Positions 36,844 through 45,548 of a stretch of DNA of 64,000 nucleotides are shown one piece after another. This stretch comes from Aquimixticola soesokkakensis (GTDB lineage: Bacteria; Pseudomonadota; Alphaproteobacteria; Rhodobacterales; Rhodobacteraceae). How positions within the stretch are numbered: position 1 is the first letter of the stretch; the number at the start of each line of letters is the position of its first letter. Under the pieces are notes generated by a model, which saw nothing but the letters and a program-made list of their open reading frames with translations, did not search any database and was not told the DNA's origin. A program made the translations under genes and the position numbers. The DNA is taken from NCBI RefSeq assembly GCF_900172375.1, contig NZ_FWFS01000003.1, positions 221,055 to 285,054 on the forward strand. Direction: 5' to 3'.

Positions 36844-37296
36844 GTGCCCGCACCCACTGACCCCCAGCCCGCGTCCCCCTCCGGCTCGACGTCGCGTGTC
36901 ACCGACCGCATCGCGCCGGATCTGGCGACCATCGAAACCATCGCGCGCGAAACCATCGCCGCCCTGCCCGCCGCTTTCGTCGATGCCGCCGCAGCCTTGG
37001 CCGTGCATGTGATGGATTTCGCACCCGACGACCTGTTGGGCGAAATCGGGATAGAGGATGCCTTCGAATTGACCGGCCTCTACACCGGCATTCCCATGAC
37101 GGAAAAATCGGTGATGGATCAGGCCCTGTCGCCCGATGCCATCTGGCTGTTTCGCCGCCCCATTCTGGATGAGTGGTGCGCGCGCGGCAACATCGGGCTG
37201 ACCGCCCTGGTCGCCCATGTCACCGTGCATGAGGTCGCGCATCACTTTGGCTGGTCCGATGACGACATTGCCGCCATCGACCGCTGGTGGGAATAA
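36844..37296 (+). CDS. Minimal zincin-type metallopeptidase family protein
   Basis: A 150-residue protein of the short zincin-like family (PF06262 type). The zinc-binding helix HEVAHHFGWSDDDI carries the HExxH-like pair and the downstream Asp typical of this group (HExxHxxG with V-A between). The start is a GTG at 36844 with AAAGG upstream; earlier starts would lie inside the gltX gene. It is divergent from gltX and convergent, with a six-base gap, with the next gene. No signal peptide. Enzymatic activity has not been shown for the family in general, so peptidase function is an inference. Confidence 0.8.
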   Translation: MPAPTDPQPASPSGSTSRVTDRIAPDLATIETIARETIAALPAAFVDAAAALAVHVMDFAPDDLLGEIGIEDAFELTGLYTGIPMTEKSVMDQALSPDAIWLFRRPILDEWCARGNIGLTALVAHVTVHEVAHHFGWSDDDIAAIDRWWE

Positions 37297-37302
37297 GCGC
37301 CC

Positions 37303-38298
37303 TCAGGCGACGGCGGCCTGCTCTTGGGCCTGCAGTGACAGACGCACCATTGTCTGGTTCAACAGGATATAGGCGATTTCGCCAAAGGTGGCCGGTCCCG
37401 TGAAGGTGCCGGTCTTTTTGCCCTCCAGCTCGCCGTAAAGGAAATTGAGGATACAATTGCACGACAGCTCGTTGGCGCCATCGCCGCTGGCACGTTTGGC
37501 AAAGGCCTCCGCATAGGCGCCCGGCGAGCGCGCAAGGCGATATTCGACCCCCGCGACGACCGGCGCGTAAAACGACACGCCGGATGTATCAACCGATTGA
37601 AAAGACACGTTGATCATCGCACCGGCGTAATTGGCGACCAGCGGGAGCTGGATGTCGATTCCCTGCTCCTCGACATAGGCTGCAAAATCAACGTCCCGCC
37701 CGTTCACCAGCGCACGTGTTGCGGAAAACCCGTCGTCGTGGAACACCAGTACATCGGCATCTTCATCCTGTTCAAAGAGGTTCAGGATATCGAGATCCGC
37801 GTATTGGTCCTGCCCCAGTTCGACGTGCAAAACTACCGCCCCCTCGCTATGCGCGGTGCCTGTCGCCCCGTCATAGACCAGCGGTTTCTCAGTCTCGGGT
37901 CCGTCGATATGCTTGCCGGTGATCCAGCCCATCAGCGGCTGGTCAAACACGCCCGCATAGCTGCTGGCGTGCAGTGCAAAATCGAAATGCGCCTGAGAAA
38001 AGGCCGGAATGAGGATCATCGACAGCCCGTTGTCAAAGCGGTTCATCGTCAGATTGCGCAGATCCTCCCCCGCATAGAGCACCGCACGCGCGGCCGTCGC
38101 ATCTTCGATCTGGGTTACGAAAATATTGTCGTGGTCAACGCATCCGCCCTCTTGGGTGACGAAATAGACGGTCGTGCCGCCGATCCACTGGCCCTTGGGC
38201 AACTGCGAGAGCGCCGCGCGCGACCCCGCAAGCAACAACACCGCGCCGCTTTGGATCAGATCCGTGACCTGTGCCACACTCATGAGACTGTTTTTCAT
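37303..38298 (-). CDS. Unrecognised conserved-looking protein
   Basis: A 331-residue soluble protein with no signal peptide. I do not recognise the family with certainty. Toward the C-terminus the run LSCNCILNFLYGELEGKK and ATFGEIAYILLNQ resembles, loosely, the end of FIST-domain sensors (Cys-containing strand followed by a G-E-I/A segment), so a ligand-sensing role is conceivable. The ATG at 38298 has an AGGAG ribosome binding site eight bases upstream. Immediately upstream of that lie five 16-bp tandem repeats (38315-38394), and beyond them a small gene on the same strand. Codon use matches the rest of the window. Confidence 0.65.
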   Translation of the reverse strand: MKNSLMSVAQVTDLIQSGAVLLLAGSRAALSQLPKGQWIGGTTVYFVTQEGGCVDHDNIFVTQIEDATAARAVLYAGEDLRNLTMNRFDNGLSMILIPAFSQAHFDFALHASSYAGVFDQPLMGWITGKHIDGPETEKPLVYDGATGTAHSEGAVVLHVELGQDQYADLDILNLFEQDEDADVLVFHDDGFSATRALVNGRDVDFAAYVEEQGIDIQLPLVANYAGAMINVSFQSVDTSGVSFYAPVVAGVEYRLARSPGAYAEAFAKRASGDGANELSCNCILNFLYGELEGKKTGTFTGPATFGEIAYILLNQTMVRLSLQAQEQAAVA

Positions 38299-38314
38299 TC
38301 CATTTACTCCTGCA

Positions 38315-38394
38315 CGCTTAACACTCTGCCCGCGCTACACTCTGCCCGCGCTACACTCTGCCCGCTTTACGTTCTGCCCGCTTTACGTTCTGCC
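38315..38394. repeat. Five 16-bp tandem repeats
   Basis: Units at 38315-38330, 38331-38346, 38347-38362, 38363-38378 and 38379-38394. Units 2 and 3 are identical (CGCGCTACACTCTGCC), units 4 and 5 are identical (CGCTTTACGTTCTGCC) and unit 1 is CGCTTAACACTCTGCC. The array directly precedes the ribosome binding site of the gene at 37303-38298. Confidence 0.95.
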
Positions 38395-38428
38395 CGCGGC
38401 CTATCGGCACCGCGCGCTTCGAGCGGCG

Positions 38429-38638
38429 TTAGAAATGCGCTAGATCCTTCAGCGCAAAGGCATTTTTTTCGAAATAGGCCCGCAGCTCGTTGATTTTCGC
38501 CATCATCTCAGCGGGAGCGCCTTTGACTTCTCGTCGCAAGCGCGTGACCAGAATTTTGGTCGCCAGCGACGCCGCCGACAGATCTTTTTCAGAAGTCAGA
38601 ACCCGTGTCCAACAGGGGTCATTCGCGGTTGGCACCAT
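38429..38638 (-). CDS. Small hypothetical helical protein
   Basis: A 69-residue protein with a strong GAGGAG ribosome binding site six to eight bases before the ATG at 38638. Predicted mostly helical with many Lys/Arg/Glu (VTRLRREVKGAPAEMMAKINELRAYFEK has alternating charge). Possibly cotranscribed with the unrecognised gene downstream at 37303. No family recognised. Confidence 0.6.
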   Translation of the reverse strand: MVPTANDPCWTRVLTSEKDLSAASLATKILVTRLRREVKGAPAEMMAKINELRAYFEKNAFALKDLAHF

Positions 38639-38737
38639 GATGCGCTCCTCGACAAGCCAAACAAAGATGCGCCTGTTTTACGGGTGATTCCCTAAGGCAC
38701 CGTTTACGGCGTCATGCTCTGGACAAAAACAACGCCC

Positions 38738-38751
38738 TCACGCTTGCGTGA
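38738..38751. promoter_or_regulatory. 14-bp palindrome upstream of MBL gene
   Basis: TCACGC-TT-GCGTGA is a perfect inverted repeat 64 bases upstream of the metallo-hydrolase start and about 100 bases upstream of the small minus-strand gene. Confidence 0.4.
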
Positions 38752-38814
38752 CATCGCTCGTTGCTGCACCCCGCTGTGCTACCTTTGGACAAAGCAACTG
38801 ATCTGGAGACTTCC

Positions 38815-39783
38815 ATGCGCGACGCCACCAAGACCTCTCGCCGTGCCGTTTTGGCCGGTTCGGCGGCCCTGCCCTTTGCGGCAGCCGCCACCCTACGCCC
38901 CGCCGCAGCCCAAGAGGCCATTGCTGCCGCCCCCGACGCCCCCAAAGTGCCGACTGTTCCCACCCATCGCAGCATCAAGCTGGGCGATTTCGAAGTGACC
39001 GCCCTGCTGGCGGGCACCAACACCCGCACGCAACCGCATGAGATTTTCGGGGCGAACGCCAGCGACGAAACCTTTGCAGCGGTCGCTGAGGCGAACTTTA
39101 TTCCCGCTGACAAGGCCCAGTTTTTCTACACGCCAACGCTGGTAAAAACCGCCACGGACCTCGTGCTGTTTGACACGGGCTTCTCGGGCGAAGGGCTGGT
39201 GAGCGCGCTCACCAGTGCCGGCTACAGCGCCGATGATGTCACCCAAGTCGTGATTACCCACATGCACGGTGACCACATCGGCGGGCTGATGACGGCGGGC
39301 AGCGCGACCTTCGCCAATGCCGCCTATACGACCGGCGCCACGGAGTTCGACCATTGGGCGGCGGCGGGAAATGACGGGTTCGAGGCCAATGTGCGCCCGC
39401 TGGCAGATCGTTTCTCCATGATCAACGAGGGCGACAGCCCCGTGTCGGGCATCACGGCCGTGAATGCTTTTGGCCATACGCCGGGCATGTTTGCCTATAT
39501 GCTCGAAAGCAACGGCGCGCAGATGCTGCTGGGGGCAGATTTTGCCAACCACTACGTGTTTTCGCTGGCCTATCCTGATTGGGAAGTGTCCTTTGACACC
39601 GACAAGGCGCAGGCTGCAGCGACCCGCAAGCGCCTTTTGGACATGCTTGCGACCGATCGCCTGCCCTTCCTGGGGTATCACATGCCCTTCCCCGCGATGG
39701 GCTATGTCGCCAAGGGTGGCCTGCGCGAGGACGCCAGCTATTCCTATGTGCCTGCGTCCTACCAGTTCCTCCTCGACAGCTAA
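38815..39783 (+). CDS. Tat-exported MBL-fold metallo-hydrolase
   Basis: A 322-residue metallo-beta-lactamase-fold hydrolase with a twin-arginine signal (TSRRAVLAGSAALPF, then an Ala-rich region ending AAAQ), so it is folded before export to the periplasm. The dinuclear metal site is visible as THMHGDHIGG, with further ligands in the ATEFDHW, FGHTPGMF and LGYHMPFPAMG segments. The ATG at 38815 has GGAGA upstream. It stands alone on the plus strand between two minus-strand genes; substrate unknown, though quorum-quenching lactonases and alkyl-phosphate or -sulphate hydrolases share the fold. Confidence 0.88.
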   Translation: MRDATKTSRRAVLAGSAALPFAAAATLRPAAAQEAIAAAPDAPKVPTVPTHRSIKLGDFEVTALLAGTNTRTQPHEIFGANASDETFAAVAEANFIPADKAQFFYTPTLVKTATDLVLFDTGFSGEGLVSALTSAGYSADDVTQVVITHMHGDHIGGLMTAGSATFANAAYTTGATEFDHWAAAGNDGFEANVRPLADRFSMINEGDSPVSGITAVNAFGHTPGMFAYMLESNGAQMLLGADFANHYVFSLAYPDWEVSFDTDKAQAAATRKRLLDMLATDRLPFLGYHMPFPAMGYVAKGGLREDASYSYVPASYQFLLDS

Positions 39784-39831
39784 ACATCCGGCTACACCGA
39801 CAAAAAGGCCCACAAAAAGGCCCGCAAAAAA

Positions 39832-39862
39832 GCCCCGTGCAGAGCGCTGCGCGGGGCCTTTT
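39832..39862 (+). terminator. Terminator after MBL gene
   Basis: GCCCCG (39832-39837) pairs with CGGGGC (39852-39857), inner GCGC-type pairs extend it, and CTTTT follows. The preceding A-rich AAAAAGGCC repetitions (39801-39835) allow it to serve wrbA on the minus strand too. Confidence 0.65.
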
Positions 39863-39897
39863 ACGTTCAAACTGGCGGGCTGTGCGCCTCTGTGGCT

Positions 39898-40491
39898 TTA
39901 GCCAAGCAGTTTTTTGGAAATCTCGACCAGACGCGTGGCTTGGTGCGCAACGGCGGCCTTGCCTTTGTCGTCGAATTTACCGGCAATGGCGGAGTAGCCG
40001 TAGGGGTTGCCACCGGCTTCAGCGATCGAGCCGTCGGTGAACCCGGGAGCGACAATGATCGAGCCCCAGTGCATGAAGGTGGTGTAGAGCGACTGCAACG
40101 TCGTTTCCATCCCGCCGTGCATGTTGCCCGTCGAGGTGCTTGCGGTCACGGCTTTGTTGGCCAAAGCGCCCGTGTACCAAACACCGCCCAGCGTGTCGAT
40201 GAAGGCGCGCAGCTGGCTGGCGACCACCCCGAAACGGGTGGGGGCGGCAAAGAAATAGGCATCCGCCCATTCCATATCCGCAGGGGTTGCGGCCGGAATG
40301 TCGGAGGTTTTTTCCGCCTGGGCTTTCCATGCGTCCTGCCCTTCGACGACCTCGGCGGGGGCGGTTTCAGCGACGCGCAGCAGGCGCACTTCTGCGCCAG
40401 CGGCCTCGGCAGCGCGTTGGGCTTCGAGAGCGACGGCGTGGTTGGTGCCGTAGGTGGAGTAGAAAATGATCGCGACTTTGGGTTGTGCCAT
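39898..40491 (-). CDS. wrbA: NAD(P)H:quinone oxidoreductase WrbA
   Basis: Flavodoxin-like FMN enzyme that reduces quinones by two electrons, 197 residues, soluble and tetrameric in homologues. It opens with the phosphate-binding loop region ([13 protein letters not shown]) and has the family segments [18 protein letters not shown] and [13 protein letters not shown]. Length is the usual ~200 residues. Monocistronic on the minus strand. Confidence 0.94.
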   Translation of the reverse strand: MAQPKVAIIFYSTYGTNHAVALEAQRAAEAAGAEVRLLRVAETAPAEVVEGQDAWKAQAEKTSDIPAATPADMEWADAYFFAAPTRFGVVASQLRAFIDTLGGVWYTGALANKAVTASTSTGNMHGGMETTLQSLYTTFMHWGSIIVAPGFTDGSIAEAGGNPYGYSAIAGKFDDKGKAAVAHQATRLVEISKKLLG

Positions 40492-40635
40492 GGGAGGGCT
40501 CCTTTCGAGCGAATGGACAAAATCTGCGGCTCAGGTGAGGTTGCAGGGCCGCTTGCCCCTGACCTAGCGCCTGTGCGGCGGCATCGCCACTCGCAGAATG
40601 CGCACGCATGCTGCGCGGCTGCGCACAGCCACCCC

Positions 40636-41889
40636 TCAGGCGTGTTGCGTGGCGCTCTGGGCCGTGGCCAGCGCCAGACCGTCCACCACCGCTGTCATCA
40701 CCTCGGAAAATTCGTGCTGCGCGTCGGGCAGAACCGCGCGCACGGCCTCGGGCACCACCGACATCAAGGAAGAGCCGCCCACAAACACCACCGAGCCAAC
40801 CGCCTCGGGCGCAAGGCTTGCGCGGGTCAGCGTTTCGCGCACGGCCTCGACCAGATCGGCGCGATGCGCGGCCAGCGCCCCCTCCAGCCCCGCGCGATCC
40901 ACATCGGCGGCCAGTCGTTTTTCAACCACCGAGAGGTCGATTTTCCCCTGCCCTGCCTTGTTCACCGCGATTTTGCCGCGCTCGACCGCAAAGGCGATTT
41001 CATGGCCCAGCTCGGCCTCGATCACCTCGACCAGACGGCCCAGTTTTTCCGGCTCGACCGCGAGGCTTTCGAGGTCTTCGACCAGCCGCATCGTTTCGCG
41101 CGTGTAAAGAAAGGGGATCTTTTCCCAGGTCGCAAGGTCGTTGAACAGGGTGTTGGGGATCGGCAGCAGGCCTTTGCCCATCTCGCGGCGCACCTGCCCG
41201 CCGTAGCCCAAAAGCGGCATGGCATGGCGCAGGCTGACCGCGTGATCGAAATTGGTGCCCCCCAGCCGGATACCGTGCGACGACAGAATATCGGCGCGCC
41301 CCTGCGTGGAGCGGAACAGCGAAAAATCCGACGTGCCGCCGCCGATGTCGACGATCAGCCCGATTTGGCCCGCCTCGCTCAACCCATGCGCGGCCAGTGC
41401 CGCGGCTTCGGGTTCGGGCAGAAACGCGACATGGGTAAAACCGGCGGCGAGATAGGCGTCGCGCAGATCAATTTCGGCCTGCGCATCCATCGCCGCGTCG
41501 CGCGAGTGAAAATGCACAGGACGCCCCGACAGCGCGCGGGTGACAGGCTGGCCGAACTGGTCCTCTGCGGCCTTGCGCAGCCGTTCCAGAAACAGCGTGA
41601 TGATATCGAGCAGCGTGCGCCGCTTGCCCGCGATCAGGCGGGTTTCGCGCAGCAAAGGCGTGCCCAGCACCGATTTGAGCGCACGCATGTAGCGCCCCTC
41701 GTCGCCCGCGATCAGCGCGGCCTGCGCGGCGCGCCCGATCTTCATCCCGCCGCGGTTGTCGAAAAACACGGCCGTGGGCAGCGTGTCCTCGCCCCCCTCG
41801 ACCAACAGCCGGTAGGGGGCGCCGTTCACCAAGACCGCCGCGGCCGAGTTGGAGGTGCCAAAATCAATACCCAAAGTGATCTCGTACAT
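40636..41889 (-). CDS. Hsp70-family ATPase (YegD-like)
   Basis: A 417-residue Hsp70/actin-fold ATPase lacking the DnaK substrate-binding lid. It shows phosphate 1 motif LGIDFGTSNSAAAV at the N-terminus, phosphate 2 motif IVDIGGGTSDFSLF at about residue 190, and the adenosine motif VFVGGSSLMSVVPEAV near the C-terminus. The length and motifs match YegD of enterobacteria. No DnaJ or GrpE partner adjacent. Its substrates are unknown. Confidence 0.88.
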   Translation of the reverse strand: MYEITLGIDFGTSNSAAAVLVNGAPYRLLVEGGEDTLPTAVFFDNRGGMKIGRAAQAALIAGDEGRYMRALKSVLGTPLLRETRLIAGKRRTLLDIITLFLERLRKAAEDQFGQPVTRALSGRPVHFHSRDAAMDAQAEIDLRDAYLAAGFTHVAFLPEPEAAALAAHGLSEAGQIGLIVDIGGGTSDFSLFRSTQGRADILSSHGIRLGGTNFDHAVSLRHAMPLLGYGGQVRREMGKGLLPIPNTLFNDLATWEKIPFLYTRETMRLVEDLESLAVEPEKLGRLVEVIEAELGHEIAFAVERGKIAVNKAGQGKIDLSVVEKRLAADVDRAGLEGALAAHRADLVEAVRETLTRASLAPEAVGSVVFVGGSSLMSVVPEAVRAVLPDAQHEFSEVMTAVVDGLALATAQSATQHA

Positions 41890-41964
41890 GGCGCGCGCTC
41901 CGCTGGTCGATGGACTGAAAGACGCGGCTTTTAGATCATGCCCGCGTGCCGTTCAAGGCCACAA

Positions 41965-43632
41965 TCAAGTGGTGTCGCGCCAGCGGTTGGCGATGGGATA
42001 GCGGCGATCCAGCCAGAAGGCCCGCGGGGTCAGCCGCGCGCCCGGTGCGGATTGAAAGCGTTTGTATTCCGAAATGTAGAGCAGATGTTCGACCCGTTTG
42101 ACCGTGTCGCGCTCAAAGCCCGCCGCGACAAGTTCCGCGACCGATTCCTCGCGATCCACGAGGCCTTCGAGGATGGCATCCAGCACCTCATAGGGCGGCA
42201 GGCTGTCGTCGTCGCGCTGGTCGGGGCGCAGCTCTGCCGAGGGCGGTTTGTCGATGATCGAAACGGGGATGACTTCGCCTGCCGGGGCCAGCATCCAGGG
42301 ACGGTGGTTGGCGTTACGCCAGCGGCACTGTTCGAACACGCGGGTTTTGTAGAGGTCTTTGATCGGGTTGTAGCCGCCGTTCATGTCGCCATAAATCGTG
42401 CAATAGCCCACGGCCATTTCCGATTTATTGCCCGTGGTCAGCAACATTTCCCCGAATTTGTTCGACATCGCCATCAGGAGCAGCCCACGCAGGCGGCTTT
42501 GGATGTTTTCCTCGGTGGTATCGGCGGCGCGGCCTGCAAAGAGGTCGGCCAGCGTGTCCGTGATCGCGTCGCGACCTGCGGAAATCGGCACAAAGTCATA
42601 GGGGCAGCCCAGGCGTTGGGCGCAGTCCTTGGCATCGTCCAGCGACCCTTGGGAGGTATATTCCGAGGGCAGCATCACGCAGCGCACGTTCTGGGGGCCG
42701 ATCGCATCGGCGGCAATCGTGGCGACAATCGCGCTGTCGATCCCGCCCGACAGGCCCAACAGCACCTTTTTGAACCCCGATTTGCGCAGGTAATCGCGCA
42801 AGGCCAGCACCATCGCGTGATAGTCCTGTTCGTAGTCCACCGGGGTCGCGGTGATCGCGCCTGCGCTGGCTTCCCAGCCCTCCTCTTTGACGATGAAGTC
42901 AACATGGCGGACCTCTTCCTCGAAGGTCTTGAACTGATGGGCAATTTTGCCGTGACGGTTGAGCACGAAAGACCCGCCGTCGAAAATCTGGTCGTCCTGC
43001 CCCCCCACCATATTGAGATAGACCATCGGCAGACCCGTCTCCACCACCCGCCCCACCATCAGCCCGAGGCGGCGGTCGTGTTTGGCGCGATAATAGGGCG
43101 AACCATTGGGCACCAACAGGATTTCAGCGCCCGATTCAACCAGCGTTTCGGGCACTTCGACGTGCCATGCGTCCTCGCAGATCGGAGTTCCGATGCGCAG
43201 CGGGCCGATGCGATAGGGGCCGGTGATATCACCGCTGTCAAAGAGGCGCACCTCGTCAAACACGGTTTCATTCGGCAGATTATGTTTCAAAACAACCACC
43301 TGCACGCGCCCCTCGGCCAGCACCCAATAGCCGTTATACAGCTTGTCCCCATAGGCATAGGGCGCGCCGACACCGATGGCGGGGCCGTCTGCTGTCAGCG
43401 GGGCCAAGGCCTCGACGGCCTGCATGCAGGCGGTGGTAAAGGCGGGTTTCATCACCAGATCCTGGGTCTGATAGCCCGCAATGAACATTTCCGGCAGGGC
43501 CAGCATATCCGCGCCTGCGCTCTTGGCCTCGGCGTAGACGGCACGCAGGCGGTCGGCATTCTCGCCAATCGCCCCGACGGTCGGGTTGAGCTGGGCGAGG
43601 GTCAGGCGAAACGTGGCGGCACTGTCGGGCAT
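41965..43632 (-). CDS. nadE: Glutamine-dependent NAD(+) synthetase
   Basis: Last step of NAD synthesis: amidates nicotinate adenine dinucleotide using ammonia from glutamine. The 555-residue protein has an N-terminal nitrilase-type glutaminase (Glu in LALPEMF, Lys in VLKHNLPNE, Cys in TPICEDAWH) and a C-terminal synthetase with ATP loop LGLSGGIDSAIVATI. The ATG at 43632 has AAGGA upstream; the frame is open to 44163 but has no homology there. Its 5' region faces the MORN gene divergently. Confidence 0.95.
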   Translation of the reverse strand: MPDSAATFRLTLAQLNPTVGAIGENADRLRAVYAEAKSAGADMLALPEMFIAGYQTQDLVMKPAFTTACMQAVEALAPLTADGPAIGVGAPYAYGDKLYNGYWVLAEGRVQVVVLKHNLPNETVFDEVRLFDSGDITGPYRIGPLRIGTPICEDAWHVEVPETLVESGAEILLVPNGSPYYRAKHDRRLGLMVGRVVETGLPMVYLNMVGGQDDQIFDGGSFVLNRHGKIAHQFKTFEEEVRHVDFIVKEEGWEASAGAITATPVDYEQDYHAMVLALRDYLRKSGFKKVLLGLSGGIDSAIVATIAADAIGPQNVRCVMLPSEYTSQGSLDDAKDCAQRLGCPYDFVPISAGRDAITDTLADLFAGRAADTTEENIQSRLRGLLLMAMSNKFGEMLLTTGNKSEMAVGYCTIYGDMNGGYNPIKDLYKTRVFEQCRWRNANHRPWMLAPAGEVIPVSIIDKPPSAELRPDQRDDDSLPPYEVLDAILEGLVDREESVAELVAAGFERDTVKRVEHLLYISEYKRFQSAPGARLTPRAFWLDRRYPIANRWRDTT

Positions 43633-43981
43633 GGTCGGTCCTTGGGAGGGTGGCAGGCAGGGTGGTGAGCAAGGTGTCAGGTGAGGCGGGCGGTCATCTT
43701 GGCCAAAGGTGTAGCCCGCGACATGCCCGAGGGAAAGGGCAAGGGAAAGCCGATCCGCCGCAAAAGCGCGCGAATCCATTTGCCACTCATTGGCCCTCCC
43801 CCTAACCTGCGGACGAAATAACACGCCAGCCCGCCTGCGTTGTGCGCCTGCCTGCGTTGGGCGATTGTGCACCGACGCCCATCGCCGCCAGTGCCCCGTG
43901 TTTGCCCGCCCTCGTTTCTGACCGCCCCGGTCAGTGCCTTCGCGCGCTTTAACGGCGCAAAGACAACCGAAAAGAGCCCCC
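43633..43981. other. Divergent intergenic region nadE / MORN gene
   Basis: No supported gene in about 350 bases. A GCCTGCGTTG decamer is repeated near 43832-43860, and the DNA just inside the MORN gene is a run of GTGACCCGCACT-type repeats that makes its start codon hard to place. Promoters for both genes must lie here; none is clear. Confidence 0.4.
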
Positions 43982-45544
43982 GTGACCCGCACTGTGACCC
44001 GCACTTTCGTGACCCGCTTTCTGCCCGCTCTGCCCGCAGCCTCTCTGACCGCCGTCTCTTTGCCCGCTGTCTTGGGCCTCACAACCGCGCTGGCCTTTGG
44101 CCCGCTGGCCGCCCTTGCCCAGGACACCAGCGCCACCACCAAGCAATATGACGAGGGTGGCATCTATGAGGGCGCATTCACCAACGGGGTGCAAAACGGC
44201 ATCGGCACCTACCGCCTGCCAGACGGATTCGAGTATACCGGTGAATGGGTGATGGGCGTGATCGAAGGCCAAGGCATAGCCAAATACCCCAATTTCTCGG
44301 TCTATGAGGGGCATTTTTCCGCCGGAAAACCCGATGGCACCGGCAAGATCACCTATCCCGATGGCGGCACCTATGAAGGCGACTGGGTGGCGGGCACCAT
44401 CACGGGTGAAGGCCGTGCGACCTATGCGGGCGGTGTGACCTATGAGGGCAGCTTCAAGGACGGGTTGCACGATGGCGTGGGCCGCATGACCGGCCCCGAC
44501 GGCTATGTCTACGAAGGTGATTGGGTGGCGGGTGCCAAAGAAGGCACGGGCAAGGTCACGCATACTGACGGCTCGACCTATGTCGGCGCCATGGCCGCCA
44601 ATGCGCGCAACGGTGCGGGCGTGTTGACCTTTCCCAACGGCTACTCCCTTGATTGTACGTGGGTTGATAACCTCTGCGAGGGCACGGGCACGCTTACCCA
44701 ACCGGGCGGCGACACCTATGTCGGGGATCTGGTGGGGGGCAAGCGCGAGGGCACGGGAACCGTCACCTACGCCAATGGCGACAGCTACGAGGGCCAGTTC
44801 GTGGCCGACAAACGCCAAGGCAGCGGCACCTTCACCGGCACCGACGGTTATGAATATGTCGGGGATTGGGTCGAGGGCCGCATCGAGGGCAAGGGCCGTG
44901 TGACCTATCCTGATGGCTCGGTCTATGAGGGCGATTTTCTGGACGACCTCCCCCACGGCACGGGCACCATCACCTATACCGGCGGCACGACCTATACGGG
45001 CGCGTGGCAATATGGCGTGATCGAGGGCACGGGCGTGCTGACCTATGCCAACGGGCTGGTCTACGAGGGCGCGTTCCACAACGCCAAAAACGAGGGCAAG
45101 GGTCGCATGACCTACACCGACGGCTTTGTCTACGATGGCGACTGGGTCGCAGGCGAGCGCGAAGGCCAAGGGGTTGCCACCTACGCCGATGGCACCCGCT
45201 ACGAGGGCGGCTTTGTGGCCGGAAAGCGCGAGGGTATGGGCACGCTCACGATGCCCTCGGGCTTTACCTACGAGGGCGAATGGAAAGCGGGCGAAATCGA
45301 GGGCACGGGGGTGGCGACCTATGCCAATGGCGACCGCTACGAGGGCAATTTCGCCGCTGGAAAACGTCAAGGCGCTGGCGTGATTCTCTATGCCAGCGGC
45401 CAGACCGCTTCGGGGCGCTGGGAGGACGGGGAGCTGGTGGAACCGACCCCCCAAGAGGACAGCAGCCAAGAGGACAGCGGCCAAGAGGACAGCGGCCAAG
45501 ATAGCACCGCGCAATCCCAAAGCGATGCGGGGGCGGGCGAATAG
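43982..45544 (+). CDS. Exported MORN-repeat protein (18 repeats)
   Basis: A protein of about 520 residues built almost entirely of MORN repeats. After a signal peptide (hydrophobic run to ALAQDTS) there are 18 consecutive 23-residue MORN units at about residues 62-475, each of the Y-E-G-x-W/F...G-x-G form, plus a partial nineteenth. Repeat 8 is degenerate (LDCTWVDNLCEGTG). The C-terminal tail repeats QEDSGQ (DNA period 15 bases at about 45451-45505). The GTG at 43982 is one of several possible starts. MORN repeats in eukaryotes bind membranes or proteins; bacterial roles are unknown. Periplasmic or surface location is inferred from the signal. Confidence 0.85.
   Translation: MTRTVTRTFVTRFLPALPAASLTAVSLPAVLGLTTALAFGPLAALAQDTSATTKQYDEGGIYEGAFTNGVQNGIGTYRLPDGFEYTGEWVMGVIEGQGIAKYPNFSVYEGHFSAGKPDGTGKITYPDGGTYEGDWVAGTITGEGRATYAGGVTYEGSFKDGLHDGVGRMTGPDGYVYEGDWVAGAKEGTGKVTHTDGSTYVGAMAANARNGAGVLTFPNGYSLDCTWVDNLCEGTGTLTQPGGDTYVGDLVGGKREGTGTVTYANGDSYEGQFVADKRQGSGTFTGTDGYEYVGDWVEGRIEGKGRVTYPDGSVYEGDFLDDLPHGTGTITYTGGTTYTGAWQYGVIEGTGVLTYANGLVYEGAFHNAKNEGKGRMTYTDGFVYDGDWVAGEREGQGVATYADGTRYEGGFVAGKREGMGTLTMPSGFTYEGEWKAGEIEGTGVATYANGDRYEGNFAAGKRQGAGVILYASGQTASGRWEDGELVEPTPQEDSSQEDSGQEDSGQDSTAQSQSDAGAGE
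45451..45505. repeat. 15-bp tandem repeats in the MORN gene tail
   Basis: The unit CCAAGAGGACAGCGG recurs three to four times with single changes and encodes the QEDSG/QEDSS peptide repeats. Confidence 0.8.
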
Positions 45545-45548
45545 CCTT

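Noticed and set aside
43633..44163. N-terminal extension of NAD synthetase
   Set aside because: The frame is open, but the translation has no nitrilase homology and the ATG at 43632 has a good ribosome binding site.
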